Below, piece after piece: positions 17,835-27,011 of a stretch of 64,000 bases of DNA (position 1 is its first letter; each line of letters starts with the position of its first letter). The notes under the pieces are model-generated. The model ran no database searches. It was not told where the DNA came from and worked only from the letters and a program-made list of their open reading frames with translations. Origin of the DNA: Roseobacter sinensis (lineage in GTDB: Bacteria > Pseudomonadota > Alphaproteobacteria > Rhodobacterales > Rhodobacteraceae); NCBI RefSeq assembly GCF_025755255.1, contig NZ_JALIEB010000007.1:142146-206145 (forward strand), given 5' to 3'. The translations under genes were made by a program, and so were the position numbers.

Positions 17835-17862
17835 CCCTGCCCGGACCTGGGCAGGGTTTTTT
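17835..17862 (+). terminator. Rho-independent terminator of rpmB
   Basis: An 8-bp perfect GC-rich stem (CCCTGCCC / GGGCAGGG) with a 6-nt loop, followed by six T residues. It lies between the convergent rpmB and sirtuin genes and ends 1 bp before the sirtuin stop codon. Confidence 0.93.
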
Positions 17863-17863
17863 G

Positions 17864-18556
17864 TCAGCGGGCCAGAAGCTCCTCGACCCAGCGCGGTAGG
17901 GTCTGGCTGGCGGAACCGATGCGGATATCGTCGAACTGGCTGCCGACCAGCGAGGGTTCGATGTTGAACTCCACGGTCCGCGCGCCCGATCGCCGGGCTT
18001 CCGCAACGAACCCCGCCGCAGGGTAGACGTTGCCCGAGGTGCCGATGCTCGCGAAGAGATCCGCGCCTGCCAGATGCTCGAAGATTTCGTCCATATCATA
18101 GGGCATTTCGCCGAACCACACGATGTCGGGCCGCGCGGTTGGCCGCTCGCAGGCGGGGCAGGCATCACCGGGTGCCATCACCAGAGGCGCGGGCCAACGG
18201 TGATCGCAGGTGGCACAGAGTGCCGATTTCAGCGCGCCGTGCATGTGCATCACCTTCCGGCTGCCCGCCTTCTCGTGCAGATCGTCAACATTCTGCGTGA
18301 CGACCACAACCTCGCCGTCAAAGTCCTGTTCGAGCCGGGCGAGCGCGCGGTGCCCCTCATTGGGCGCAGCTTCGGCCGCTTGCGCGCGGCGGGCGTTGTA
18401 GAACTCCATCACCAGTTTCGGATCGCGCGCGAAGCCTTCGGGCGTGGCCACATCCTCGATGCGGTGCTGCGCCCAGAGCCCGCCTTCGGCCCGGAATGTC
18501 CCAAGCCCGCTTTCGGCCGAGATGCCAGCGCCTGTCAGGATCACGATTTTCCGCAT
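17864..18556 (-). CDS. cobB: Sir2-family NAD-dependent protein deacylase
   Basis: A 230-aa sirtuin that removes acyl groups from lysine using NAD. The NAD site shows GAGISAESGLGTFR, then TQNVDDLHEKAGS with the catalytic HMHG histidine, and a zinc ribbon with CATC and CPAC cysteine pairs. The Y-x-x-R acyl-pocket pair used by desuccinylases appears as EFYNARR. Length and order match bacterial class III sirtuins (CobB). It is a single gene converging on rpmB. Confidence 0.93.
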   Translation of the reverse strand: MRKIVILTGAGISAESGLGTFRAEGGLWAQHRIEDVATPEGFARDPKLVMEFYNARRAQAAEAAPNEGHRALARLEQDFDGEVVVVTQNVDDLHEKAGSRKVMHMHGALKSALCATCDHRWPAPLVMAPGDACPACERPTARPDIVWFGEMPYDMDEIFEHLAGADLFASIGTSGNVYPAAGFVAEARRSGARTVEFNIEPSLVGSQFDDIRIGSASQTLPRWVEELLAR

Positions 18557-18623
18557 GTCTATACTCCCCGCTGCTCGGCACAGTGATGACCCGCGCGTCG
18601 CAGGCTGTCAAAATCTTTGCCCC

Positions 18624-19583
18624 TCAAGGGGGCAGGATCTCAAGTTCGCCCGACAGGAACGGCAGGTCTGAAAGCGCGGGGTCGATCATATGGGTTTGGA
18701 TCAGACGGCGCATGGTCTGGGCGATGTTGAGCGGGACGTCATCGGCCCAGTCCTCGCTGGCAAAGAGCGAGATCTGCCGGGCAAAGGGCGGCCCCGGCAA
18801 CGGGAAGGCCTCGATCTGGGTGTGAAAGCGGTGCGCCCGCATGAAGCCGAGCGGCGTCGTGATCGTCCAGCCGATCCCGCGGGCCACCATCGCCATGAGC
18901 GCCAGGTGGCTGCCAATCTCGAAACGCTCGGGGTGCGCGCCAAGCTCCGAGGCCAGATGCGCTTCGATCTGCTGGCGGATGAGTTGGTCGTTGTCATAGC
19001 GCAGAAACGGCAGCCCGCCGGGATCCGGCAGTTCGGTTTCACTGCGCCCGGCACCGCGCGGCGCGACGCGCATAAACGGATCGCGCGCCAGCGCATGCTC
19101 GACCACGCCGTCAATCGGGCGGCCGGTGCTGGCCGAGATCGCCAGATGCAGTCGTTTTTCGGCCATGGCAGCGGCCAGATCGTTGCTTGAGGCGGTGATC
19201 ATCTTGAACTTGCAGCCGGTCAGGCTCTCCGCAAGGATGGTGGCAAGGCGCGGGGTCACACTGTCGTCGAAATCGTCGATGATGCCGATGCTGAGCGCCT
19301 TGAGGTGGGCGAGGTCCATCACGGTGATTTCGCTACGGGCCAGTCGCAATTCGGTCAGCGCCGCCTCAGCGCGGTGCAGAAACAGCGTGCCTGCAGGTGT
19401 GAGCCGCATGGGCCGGCGCCTGTGGTCGACCAGTTCGACCCCGATGGCGGTCTCAAGGTTGCGCAGCTGCTGGCTCACTGCCGGTTGACTGAGACCGGTT
19501 CTGGCCGCAGCCTGTGCGACCGACCCGGTGCTGGCCAAGGCTTCGAAGACCTCGAGCCCGCGCAGGGTGATGCCTTTCATCAT
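18624..19583 (-). CDS. LysR-family transcriptional regulator
   Basis: A 319-aa LysR-type regulator. The N-terminal winged helix-turn-helix is GLEVFEALASTGSVAQAAAR followed by TGLSQPAVSQQLRNLE. A periplasmic-binding-protein-like effector domain follows (residues about 92-300). It is divergent from the amidase gene at 19753, and a 9-bp inverted repeat lies between them. Regulation of that neighbour and of itself is likely, but the inducer is unknown. Confidence 0.92.
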   Translation of the reverse strand: MMKGITLRGLEVFEALASTGSVAQAAARTGLSQPAVSQQLRNLETAIGVELVDHRRRPMRLTPAGTLFLHRAEAALTELRLARSEITVMDLAHLKALSIGIIDDFDDSVTPRLATILAESLTGCKFKMITASSNDLAAAMAEKRLHLAISASTGRPIDGVVEHALARDPFMRVAPRGAGRSETELPDPGGLPFLRYDNDQLIRQQIEAHLASELGAHPERFEIGSHLALMAMVARGIGWTITTPLGFMRAHRFHTQIEAFPLPGPPFARQISLFASEDWADDVPLNIAQTMRRLIQTHMIDPALSDLPFLSGELEILPP

Positions 19584-19610
19584 GGGTGCGCACCTTCTGA
19601 TAGGTTTTCA

Positions 19611-19646
19611 ATTTCTTGATGATGTTTTGCGTGAAGGTCAAGAAAT
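19611..19646. promoter_or_regulatory. Inverted repeat in LysR/amidase divergent promoter
   Basis: ATTTCTTGA (19611-19619) and TCAAGAAAT (19638-19646) are perfect 9-bp inverted arms separated by 18 bp, 28-63 bp upstream of the LysR start. A shorter TGACA-AA-TGTCA palindrome follows at 19662-19673. One or both may be LysR binding sites. Confidence 0.45.
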
Positions 19647-19752
19647 ATGGGACCTGGCCTCTGACAAATGTCAAAAATCAGAATACGCAGGCCGGCTTGC
19701 AGTAGAGGTTCAAATCCGCGACGGTGGTGGCGCAGATTGAGGGACCCCGCCA

Positions 19753-20628
19753 ATGAAAGTCGCGACCGCCGCCTATTCGCTCGATGCTCTGACCTCCTGG
19801 GCCCAGTATGAAGACAAGATCAGCGCCTGGGTCGCCGAGGCCGCAGGGCAGGGGGCCGATCTTGCGGTCTTCCCGGAATATGGCGCGATGGAGCTTGCCA
19901 CGCTTGCGGGTTTGGAAGTGGCTGCGGATCTGGAGGCGTCGCTCTTCGCCGTATCGGAGCGGCTGGCGGATGCGGATGCGCTGCACAGCCATCTCGCACA
20001 GCAATACGGTCTGCACATTCTCGCTGCCTCCGGTCCGGCGGCCACTGACACCCGGCCAGTCAACCGCGCGCGCCTCTTCGCGCCGGGCGGGCAGAGCGGC
20101 GCCCAGGACAAGCAGATCATGACCCGGTTCGAGCGGGATGTCTGGCGGGTGATTGGCGGCGGGCCCTTGCAGGTATTCGAGACCAACCTCGGCAAGATTG
20201 GCGTTCTGATCTGCTATGACAGCGAATTTCCCCTGCTTGGCCGCTCCCTGTCGGACTGTGACCTCATCCTCGTGCCATCTTGCACCGAGGCGCTTTCGGG
20301 CTACTGGCGCGTGCGGATCGGAGCGATGGCCCGGGCGCTGGAGAACCAATGTGTGGCCGTCATGGCCTCTCTGGTCGGGGAGGCATCTTGGTCGGAGGCG
20401 GTGGATGTGAGCACGGGCACTGGCGGCGTCTTCGGGCCGCCCGATACCGGCTTTCCCGCCACAGGCGTTCTTGCCGAGGGGACACTGAATGCGCCGGGCT
20501 GGACCTACGCAGAGGTCGATCTGGCGGCGATCGCGCATGCGCGGGCCGATGGGGTGGTGCTCGGGCGCGCCCATTGGCCGGAGCAGATCGGGCGCGATGG
20601 GTCCCCGCCAATCCTGCAAATGCGTTAA
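19753..20628 (+). CDS. Carbon-nitrogen hydrolase (nitrilase superfamily)
   Basis: A 291-aa cytosolic amidase or nitrilase-like enzyme with the full catalytic triad: Glu42 (VFPEYGAME), Lys120 (AQDKQIMTRFE) and Cys154 (VLICYDSEFP). No GNAT or synthetase domain is attached. The substrate is unknown; members hydrolyse amides, carbamoyl groups or nitriles. It is divergent from a LysR gene, suggesting inducible expression. Confidence 0.9.
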   Translation: MKVATAAYSLDALTSWAQYEDKISAWVAEAAGQGADLAVFPEYGAMELATLAGLEVAADLEASLFAVSERLADADALHSHLAQQYGLHILAASGPAATDTRPVNRARLFAPGGQSGAQDKQIMTRFERDVWRVIGGGPLQVFETNLGKIGVLICYDSEFPLLGRSLSDCDLILVPSCTEALSGYWRVRIGAMARALENQCVAVMASLVGEASWSEAVDVSTGTGGVFGPPDTGFPATGVLAEGTLNAPGWTYAEVDLAAIAHARADGVVLGRAHWPEQIGRDGSPPILQMR

Positions 20629-20706
20629 TTCCCCTTGAAAAACCACCGAAATGCGCGCATTTAAGCGGCGTCCACAGTTGGGTGGGCGTGCAATGAAGGA
20701 GAAACC

Positions 20707-20925
20707 ATGGCCAAGGAAGATACGCTCGAATTTCCCGGTGTCGTGAAGGAACTCCTGCCGAATGCGACGTTTCGGGTCGAGCTTGAGAATGGCCATGAGA
20801 TCATCGCACATACGGCAGGAAAGATGCGCAAGAATCGCATCCGCGTTCTGGCAGGCGACAAGGTTCAAGTCGAGATGACGCCTTACGATCTGACCAAGGG
20901 TCGGATCAACTACCGCTTCAAGTAA
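20707..20925 (+). CDS. infA: Translation initiation factor IF-1
   Basis: A 72-aa single OB-fold protein that binds the ribosomal A site during initiation. The sequence [20 protein letters not shown] through [19 protein letters not shown] to [13 protein letters not shown] is canonical. A purine-rich binding site (GAAGGAGA) precedes the ATG. It leads a tight operon with maf, RNase E/G and yacG. Confidence 0.98.
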   Translation: MAKEDTLEFPGVVKELLPNATFRVELENGHEIIAHTAGKMRKNRIRVLAGDKVQVEMTPYDLTKGRINYRFK

Positions 20926-20929
20926 GCCT

Positions 20930-21505
20930 TTGTTTATTCTGGGGTCTGGAAGTCCGCGCCGCAAGGAATTGCTGGCGCAAATCGGCGTTGTGCCCGACGC
21001 GATCCGCCCACCGGACATCGACGAAGACCCTTTGAAGGGTGAGTTGCCGCGCGCGTATTGCCAGCGGATCACGCGCGAGAAGGTCGGTGCGGTACAGGCA
21101 GGATCGGACGACATCGTGCTTTGTGCCGACACCACCGTCGCCTTGGGGCGCCGGATCCTCGGCAAGCCAGCGGACACGATAGAAGCGGAGAACTTTCTAA
21201 AGCTGCTTTCAGGGCGCCGGCACCGTGTCATCACGGCGGTGGCTGTCCGCCGTGGCGGGCGGGTCTGGGAGGCTGATGTCGTGAGCACCGTTCGCATGAA
21301 ACGCCTGTCTGACGAAGAGCTGCGCGGCTATCTCGCCACCGGCGACTGGCAGGGCAAGGCGGGTGCCTACGGCATTCAAGGCCCGGCCGGCCGCCTGATC
21401 CCCTGGATCAGCGGCTCCTTCACCGGCATCGTGGGATTGCCGCTGGCCGAGACGGCGAACCTCCTCTCCGCGGCAGGTCTGCCGATGTGGCAGCACGCCT
21501 CATGA
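20930..21505 (+). CDS. maf: Maf family nucleotide pyrophosphatase
   Basis: A 191-aa house-cleaning nucleoside triphosphate pyrophosphatase acting on non-canonical nucleotides. Motifs are [17 protein letters not shown], the catalytic [22 protein letters not shown], and [13 protein letters not shown]. The start codon is TTG at 20930, 5 bp after the infA stop; no upstream ATG keeps the conserved N-terminus. The rare start and lack of a strong own binding site suggest translational coupling to infA. Confidence 0.93.
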   Translation: MFILGSGSPRRKELLAQIGVVPDAIRPPDIDEDPLKGELPRAYCQRITREKVGAVQAGSDDIVLCADTTVALGRRILGKPADTIEAENFLKLLSGRRHRVITAVAVRRGGRVWEADVVSTVRMKRLSDEELRGYLATGDWQGKAGAYGIQGPAGRLIPWISGSFTGIVGLPLAETANLLSAAGLPMWQHAS

Positions 21506-22524
21506 AGGGGCGCACAGTCGTTCTCGATCAGATCGGAGACCGTGAGGCGGCGGCGCTCATGGTCGATGGACAGTTGGAAGACCTGCTGATCGAAGCGGAC
21601 GCCCCGCGCCCGGGCACGGTGTATCGGGCGATTGCTGACCGGCCGGTGAAGGGGCAGGGCGGCATGTTCCTCAGAACGCCGGCTGGTCCGGCCTTCCTGC
21701 GGCAGGTGAAGGGCCTTGCGCCCGGTCAGCCCTTGCTGGTGCAGGTCACGGGCTACGCCGAGCCGGGCAAGGCGCTGCCGGTCACGCAGAAGCTGCTCTT
21801 CAAAAGCCGCTATGCCATCGTGACCCCCGGCGCGCCGGGGCTGAACATCAGCCGGGCCATCAAGGACGAGACGCGGCGGGATCAGCTGCTGGAGATGGCG
21901 CATGACATCGTTTCGGAGGAGACACTCGGGCTGATCCTGCGGTCGTCGTGCGCCGAGGCCGAAGCTGACGACATCACCGGCGACATCACCCAGATGACCA
22001 CTCTCGCGACGCAAATTCTGGGTGATGCGGGGCGGGACTGCGAGGAACTGCTCGAGGGCGACGGGCCGCACATTCTGGCGTGGCGGGAATGGGTCGCGCC
22101 TGCCGAGATCGTGATCGACCCGGGCGGTTTCGAAAGCCACGGCATCCTCGATGTCATCGACCGGGCCCGCCGCGCCGAGGTGCTGCTTGAGGGCGGTGGG
22201 TCTCTCTACATCGAGCCCACGCGCGCGCTGGTCGCGGTGGATGTAAACACAGGCCACGACACCTCGCTTGCGGCGGGCCTCAAGGCCAACCTGGCCTGCG
22301 CTAAGGCTCTGCCGCGCGCGCTGCGGCTGCGGGGCCTGGGTGGGCAGATCGTGATCGACCTCGCGCCGATGCCCAAGAAAGACCGGCGTGCCTTCGAAAC
22401 CGCCCTGCGCCAGGCCTTCCGGGCCGATGACATCGAAACGGCCCTTGTCGGCTGGACGCCGCTGGGCCATTTTGAGTTGCAGCGCAAACGCGCGCGCCCA
22501 CCGCTCGCCGAGGTCCTGACATGA
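21502..22524 (+). CDS. Ribonuclease E/G family protein (short form)
   Basis: A 340-aa endoribonuclease of the RNase E/G family. The two catalytic aspartates lie in VAVDVNTG and QIVIDLAPM, and [20 protein letters not shown] is a conserved segment. It lacks the long C-terminal scaffold of RNase E and is shorter than E. coli RNase G, as in other Rhodobacterales copies beside maf and yacG. The ATG at 21502 overlaps the maf TGA (ATGA); a GTG at 21487 is an alternative. Confidence 0.9.
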   Translation: MKGRTVVLDQIGDREAAALMVDGQLEDLLIEADAPRPGTVYRAIADRPVKGQGGMFLRTPAGPAFLRQVKGLAPGQPLLVQVTGYAEPGKALPVTQKLLFKSRYAIVTPGAPGLNISRAIKDETRRDQLLEMAHDIVSEETLGLILRSSCAEAEADDITGDITQMTTLATQILGDAGRDCEELLEGDGPHILAWREWVAPAEIVIDPGGFESHGILDVIDRARRAEVLLEGGGSLYIEPTRALVAVDVNTGHDTSLAAGLKANLACAKALPRALRLRGLGGQIVIDLAPMPKKDRRAFETALRQAFRADDIETALVGWTPLGHFELQRKRARPPLAEVLT

Positions 22525-22721
22525 ACTGCCCGATCTGTGGAGACGAGACCCTGCCCGAGATGCGCCCCTTCTGCTCGAAGCGCTGCGCCGATCGCGATCT
22601 GGCGCGCTGGTTCAACGGCAGGTACGCAGTCCCGTCGAGCGATCCGGAAGATATCGACGCCCTGGAAGAGGCACTCGACGCCGCCGCGCAGGCGCAAGAG
22701 AGGCAGGACAAACCGCACTGA
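22521..22721 (+). CDS. yacG: DNA gyrase inhibitor YacG, zinc-ribbon protein
   Basis: A 66-aa protein with the YacG zinc site of four cysteines (CPIC at 3-6 and CSKRC at 18-22), then DLARWFNGRYAVP and an acidic tail. The family binds GyrB and blocks its activity. Its ATG overlaps the RNase E/G stop codon (ATGA), making it last in the infA operon. Confidence 0.95.
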   Translation: MNCPICGDETLPEMRPFCSKRCADRDLARWFNGRYAVPSSDPEDIDALEEALDAAAQAQERQDKPH

Positions 22722-22761
22722 TGGGCAGGCAGCTCCGGCGGGCTTTCAGGCCGCCGCCGCC

Positions 22762-23493
22762 CTAAAGTGTGAAGTCCGGCAGTTGGTCGAAGGCGGTGCG
22801 CAGTGCATCCCCCCAGCCGGTCGAGATGCTCTGATAGACGGCGTCATCCGCCTCGATCCGCCGTTCCAGCAGCGGGACAAAACCGTCGTTCTCATAGACC
22901 ATCAGGTCGAAAGGCGGGGCCACCGAGAGGTTCGAGCGGACCGTGGAATCGAATGAGACCAGCAGAAGCTTCACCGCATCTTCGAACCGCATCGCAGGGT
23001 CATAGGCCCGCACCAGGATTGGGCGGCCGTACTTCGTCTCACCGATCTGGAAAAACGGTGTCTCTTCGGTCACCTCGATGAAATTGCCCTCGGGATAGAC
23101 CAGAAACATGGTGGGTGCGCTGCCCTGGATCTGGCCGCCCAGAATGACCGTTGCCTGAAACGCACCGTCTCCGACCGGACCGACGGGTGCGCTCTGCGCG
23201 ATGACCTCTTTCAGCGTCCGCCCCACCATGCGCGCCACCTGAAACATCGAGGGCGCATGCAGGATCGAGGGATCCCGCTCGCCCACGGCCTTCACGCGCT
23301 CTTCGATCATGCTCACGAGGGCCTGCGTGGTCGCGAGGTTCCCTGCCGTCATCAGCGTGATCAGTCGCTCGCCCGGCACGCCCCATTGAAACATCTTGCG
23401 CGTCTTGGCGAAGTTGTCGACACCCGCGTTGGTGCGGGTGTCGGACATGAACACTAGGCCGCGGTCGAGCCGCAGGCCCACGCAATAGGTCAT
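22762..23493 (-). CDS. Anbu proteasome-like peptidase subunit
   Basis: A 243-aa Ntn-hydrolase of the Anbu (ancestral beta subunit) family. The N-terminus MTYCVGLRLDRGLVFMSDTR places a threonine directly after the initiator Met as the nucleophile, followed by the conserved aspartate in SDTRTNAG and lysine in FAKTRKMF. Known Anbu proteins form open helical or ring assemblies. The peptidase role is weakly established. It is last in an operon with the ATP-grasp, alpha-E and transglutaminase genes, the classical Anbu neighbourhood. Confidence 0.93.
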   Translation of the reverse strand: MTYCVGLRLDRGLVFMSDTRTNAGVDNFAKTRKMFQWGVPGERLITLMTAGNLATTQALVSMIEERVKAVGERDPSILHAPSMFQVARMVGRTLKEVIAQSAPVGPVGDGAFQATVILGGQIQGSAPTMFLVYPEGNFIEVTEETPFFQIGETKYGRPILVRAYDPAMRFEDAVKLLLVSFDSTVRSNLSVAPPFDLMVYENDGFVPLLERRIEADDAVYQSISTGWGDALRTAFDQLPDFTL

Positions 23494-23528
23494 GATATCC
23501 AGTCCATCATCTGTCTTGCTGCAGAGGC

Positions 23529-24326
23529 TTACTGCTGTATCTGCAGCGACACAATCATCGATTCTTTCGCAGCGCCCAGCCGCAGACCGGAAATCGGCGC
23601 CGCTCGGCGGTAGTCGCGGCCATGGGCCAGCCGCACGTAGCGTTCGTCAGGGCTGATGCCGTTCGAGACGTCGAACCCGACCCAGCCGAGACCGTCCAGA
23701 TGCGCCTCGGCCCAGGCGTGGCTGGCGTCCTGATCGATGCGATCATCCATCAGTAGATAGCCCGAGACGTAGCGCGCAGGAAGTCCCGCCGCCCGGGCAG
23801 CGGCCACGAAAATCTGCGCGTGATCCTGGCAGACACCGCTGCCGCCCATGAGCGCCTCTTCGGCGGTTGTCGCAGCATAGGTCTCACCGATCTGATAGGG
23901 CGCGGCCATCAGGATCGAACTTGATAGCGCATGCAGGGCGGCCAGCTGATCGCTGCTCCCTACCAGATGCTTGGCCAGCGCCATAATGCCTGGGCCGGCT
24001 TCGGTGAGCGGGGTGGGCTGCTGGAAGTACCACAGGGGGGCGGGTCCGTAGACCTTGCCAAGAACGCCTGACGTGTCTGTTGTCTCGACCTCACCGGTTG
24101 CGGTGATCGCCACTTCTGTCGCACCGCGGTCCACACTAACCAAATGGACCTGTCCGCCGTTGTGGTCGCGGTACTTGGTCTCGATCCTGCCACCCTCGAC
24201 CGTGATCTCCCATGTCAGCACCTGCTGTTGAGCGGTATTCGGCGGGCTCAGCCGGACCTGCTGCAGGGCATAGTCCACCGGCGCGTCATAGTGGTAGCGG
24301 GTCGTGTGGTTGATCGTGAGCTGCAC
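23529..24326 (-). CDS. Transglutaminase-like cysteine protein of the Anbu cluster
   Basis: A 265-aa protein with an N-terminal beta domain (MQLTINHTTRYHYDAPVDYA) and a transglutaminase core. The Cys166-His203-Asp219 triad is present: GSGVCQDHAQIF, ASHAWAEAHL and GWVGFDVSNG. No signal peptide is visible, so it is cytosolic. Members of this set may cleave or form isopeptide bonds. The fixed linkage to ATP-grasp and alpha-E genes suggests peptide ligation and its removal, but no substrate is known. Confidence 0.93.
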   Translation of the reverse strand: MQLTINHTTRYHYDAPVDYALQQVRLSPPNTAQQQVLTWEITVEGGRIETKYRDHNGGQVHLVSVDRGATEVAITATGEVETTDTSGVLGKVYGPAPLWYFQQPTPLTEAGPGIMALAKHLVGSSDQLAALHALSSSILMAAPYQIGETYAATTAEEALMGGSGVCQDHAQIFVAAARAAGLPARYVSGYLLMDDRIDQDASHAWAEAHLDGLGWVGFDVSNGISPDERYVRLAHGRDYRRAAPISGLRLGAAKESMIVSLQIQQ

Positions 24327-24336
24327 CTGACGCCTC

Positions 24337-25278
24337 CTAGGCCATGAACCGGTAGTCCTGTTCGATCTGCGACCCGAGGGCGTTGTTGTCGCGGATGAAC
24401 TCGGTCACCACCTCGTGCAGGCCAAGATCGAAGACGGTGTTGATGTCCGATTCGCGCACCCAGCGTTTCAGCCTGTCGGCCAGATCGTGGCAGGGGTGGC
24501 GCTGCTCGTACTCTTGTTCGAGATACCGCAGGTTCTCAGTGGTCTGCTTGACGCAGAAGGCGAGTGAGCGCGGCAGGCGCTTGTCGAAGATCAGAAATTC
24601 GGCAATCGCCGTCGCGGTCATGTCCTTTTCGTCGAGCCAGCGGAAACAGCGATGCGCCGAGACCGAGCGCAGGATCATTTCCCACTGCACGTTGTCGAGC
24701 GAGGATCCCACCGCAGAGGCCGACGGCAACAGTGTATAATATTTCACGTCGATGATCCGCGCGGTGTTGTCCGCCCGCTCGATGAAGGTGCCGATGCGGG
24801 CGAAATCATAGATGTCATTGCGCAGCATCGTGCCATAGAGCGCACCGCGCACCAGCGCGCTCTGCTTTCGGATCGTCGCCAGCACGCTTGGCAGATCGAC
24901 CGTGGTGACAGGTTCTTTCAGCAGATCACGCAGGGTCATCCAGTTGTCATTGACCGCTTCCCATACCTCGGTCGTCAGTGCCGTCCGAACCAGCCGCGCA
25001 TTGTCGCGCGCGGATTTCGTGACCGAGATTACGCTCGAGGGGTTGTCTGGGTCGCGCAACAGCCAGTCCATCACCAGCGTGTCGCTGTAGCTGTCGTATT
25101 TGGCCTGATATCCCATGGCCGCACCGGAGGTCGTAACCACCGATTGCCATTCGGACTCGGCATCCGAGGAACGGGTGAGCGCCATGCGGAAGCCGGCCTC
25201 CAGCAGGCGTGCGGTGTTTTCGCTGCGCTCGAGAAACCGGAACATCCAGTAGAGGCCACCTGCGGTTTTTCCCAGCAT
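24337..25278 (-). CDS. Alpha-E domain protein of the Anbu cluster
   Basis: A 313-aa all-helical alpha-E (DUF403) protein beginning MLGKTAGGLYWMFRFLERSE, with the family segments RADNTARIIDVKYY and FLIFDKRLPRSLAFC. The start at 25278 is chosen because it gives this conserved N-terminus and leaves 1 bp after the ATP-grasp stop. The function is unknown; it nearly always follows a circularly permuted ATP-grasp gene. Confidence 0.92.
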   Translation of the reverse strand: MLGKTAGGLYWMFRFLERSENTARLLEAGFRMALTRSSDAESEWQSVVTTSGAAMGYQAKYDSYSDTLVMDWLLRDPDNPSSVISVTKSARDNARLVRTALTTEVWEAVNDNWMTLRDLLKEPVTTVDLPSVLATIRKQSALVRGALYGTMLRNDIYDFARIGTFIERADNTARIIDVKYYTLLPSASAVGSSLDNVQWEMILRSVSAHRCFRWLDEKDMTATAIAEFLIFDKRLPRSLAFCVKQTTENLRYLEQEYEQRHPCHDLADRLKRWVRESDINTVFDLGLHEVVTEFIRDNNALGSQIEQDYRFMA

Positions 25279-25279
25279 G

Positions 25280-26707
25280 TCAGTCCTCCAGCACCCAGGT
25301 GTCTTTGGTTCCGCCACCCTGGCTGGAGTTCACGACCAGCGAGCCTTCGGTGAGCGCCACCCGAGTGAGCCCGCCGGGCGTGATGTTCACCCCCTGCGGT
25401 GAGACGAGCACGAAGGGCCGCAGATCCACGTGTCGCGGCGCCAGCCCCTGATCGACGAAGATCGGCACGGTGGACAACGACAGCGTGGGCTGAGCGATGT
25501 AGTTCGCGGGCCGCGCCTCCAGCTTCTTGCGGAAGGCCGCAATCTCCTTCTTGCTCGCCGCCGGACCGACCAGCATTCCGTAGCCGCCGGAGCCATGCAC
25601 CTCCTTCACCACGAGCTCGGAAAGATTGTCGAGCACGTATTTCAGCGCCTCCGGTTCAGCGCAGCGGTAGGTTTCGACGTTCTTCAGCAACGCCTTCTCG
25701 CCAGTATAGAACTCCACGATTTCAGGCATGTAGGAGTAGATCGCCTTGTCATCGGCGATACCGGCGCCGGGCGCATTGGCGATGGTGATCCCGCCTGCGC
25801 GGTAGATATCCATGATGCCCGGCACGCCCAACATGCTTTCGGGGTTGAAGCTCAGCGGATCGAGGAAATCGTCATCGATCCGTCGGTAGAGCACGTCGAC
25901 GACATGGTATCCTTGCGTGGTCCGCATGGCGATGCGGCCGTCGACGACGCGCAGATCATGCCCTTCGACAAGCTCGGCCCCCATCTGGTCTGCGAGGAAG
26001 GAATGCTCGAAGTACGCCGAGTTATGGATGCCCGGTGTCAGGACGGCGACGCGCGGCTTGCCGGTACAGGCCGCCGGTGCACAGGCTGCAAGTGAGTGGC
26101 GCAGGTTCTTCGGATAGTCGCTGACCGGCTGGACGCGGATCTGCGCGAAGAGTTCGGGGAACATCTGCAGCATCGTCTCGCGGTTCTCCAGCATGTAGGA
26201 GACACCGGACGGCGTGCGGGCATTGTCCTCCAGCACGAAGAAATCCCCCTCACCGGTGCGCACGATGTCCGTGCCGACGATGTGGGTATAGACCTTGCCG
26301 GGTGGGGTGAAACCGATCATCTGCGGCAGGAAGGCATCGTTCTGCGCGATCAGCTCTTTCGGGATACGGCCGGCCCGGAGGATTTCCTGACGGTTGTAGA
26401 TGTCCCAGATGAAGGCGTTGATCGCGCGCACGCGTTGCTCGATACCCTTGGACAGGCGGGTCCATTCCCGGTGTGACAGGATGCGAGGGACGAGGTCGAA
26501 GGGGATCAGTCGCTCCTGCGCCTCGGCGTCACCGTAGACGTTGAAGGTGATGCCGGTGCGGCGAAAGAAGGCTTCGGCCTCCTGAGACTTCGAGGCCAGG
26601 CGCCCGGGATCCTGGGACTTGAACCACGTATCGTATCGTTCGTAGGGGGGGCTGATCGATCCGTCAGATCGGATCATCTCGTCGTAAGTCGTCGGGCCTT
26701 TTGTCAT
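25280..26707 (-). CDS. Circularly permuted type 2 ATP-grasp protein
   Basis: A 475-aa ATP-grasp enzyme, likely an amide- or peptide-bond ligase that works through an acyl phosphate. It opens with YDEMIRSDGSISPPYERYDT, has EDNARTPSGVSYMLENRETM near 160, and carries KEVHGSGGYGMLVGPAAS as the ATP-binding loop. It is first in the four-gene Anbu operon. Two palindromes flank its promoter and one abuts the start codon. No strong Shine-Dalgarno is seen; instead a mini-frame ATG-ACC-GAA-TGA overlaps the ATG. Confidence 0.92.
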   Translation of the reverse strand: MTKGPTTYDEMIRSDGSISPPYERYDTWFKSQDPGRLASKSQEAEAFFRRTGITFNVYGDAEAQERLIPFDLVPRILSHREWTRLSKGIEQRVRAINAFIWDIYNRQEILRAGRIPKELIAQNDAFLPQMIGFTPPGKVYTHIVGTDIVRTGEGDFFVLEDNARTPSGVSYMLENRETMLQMFPELFAQIRVQPVSDYPKNLRHSLAACAPAACTGKPRVAVLTPGIHNSAYFEHSFLADQMGAELVEGHDLRVVDGRIAMRTTQGYHVVDVLYRRIDDDFLDPLSFNPESMLGVPGIMDIYRAGGITIANAPGAGIADDKAIYSYMPEIVEFYTGEKALLKNVETYRCAEPEALKYVLDNLSELVVKEVHGSGGYGMLVGPAASKKEIAAFRKKLEARPANYIAQPTLSLSTVPIFVDQGLAPRHVDLRPFVLVSPQGVNITPGGLTRVALTEGSLVVNSSQGGGTKDTWVLED

Positions 26708-26752
26708 TCGGTCATGATACCGAACAGCTATCGCCGCACAACCAATTGGTTG
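26707..26752 (-). promoter_or_regulatory. Two palindromes at the Anbu operon start
   Basis: TTCGGT-N6-ACCGAA (26707-26724) abuts the ATP-grasp start codon, and CAACCAATTGGTTG (26739-26752) is a perfect 14-bp palindrome just upstream. They are probably operators or leader structures controlling the cluster. No regulator gene is linked in the window. Confidence 0.5.
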
Positions 26753-27011
26753 GCTTGACGGCGTCAGCGTCTCGATTTCGTCGAAACCGCCCCTTTTTTC
26801 AGCGGGTTAGGTCGGGTGTGCCGCACCCTTCCCTCCCTTGCAAAATGGCGCGGCGTGGCAAAGCCGGGCGGGTCTCCGACGTCCCGCGCGGTGCCGCCGA
26901 CTGTCTGCGCGCTGGTGTTAACGGGCGCCTCTCTGAATCGTCAAAAAGCCTCTGGACACCTTTGCGGCAAACACCTAGAAACCGCTCACCCAGCCTGCAA
27001 AGGCGTCCCGT
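26708..27011. other. Intergenic region between Anbu operon and tRNA-Phe
   Basis: A region of 304 bp holding the divergent control regions of the Anbu operon and the tRNA gene. Frames within it show no recognisable protein features. Confidence 0.6.
26953..26981 (+). promoter_or_regulatory. Candidate tRNA-Phe promoter
   Basis: TGGACA (26953-26958), a 17-bp spacer and TAGAAA (26976-26981) match sigma-70 elements at 5/6 and 4/6 positions. They would start transcription about 24 nt before the tRNA. Confidence 0.4.
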
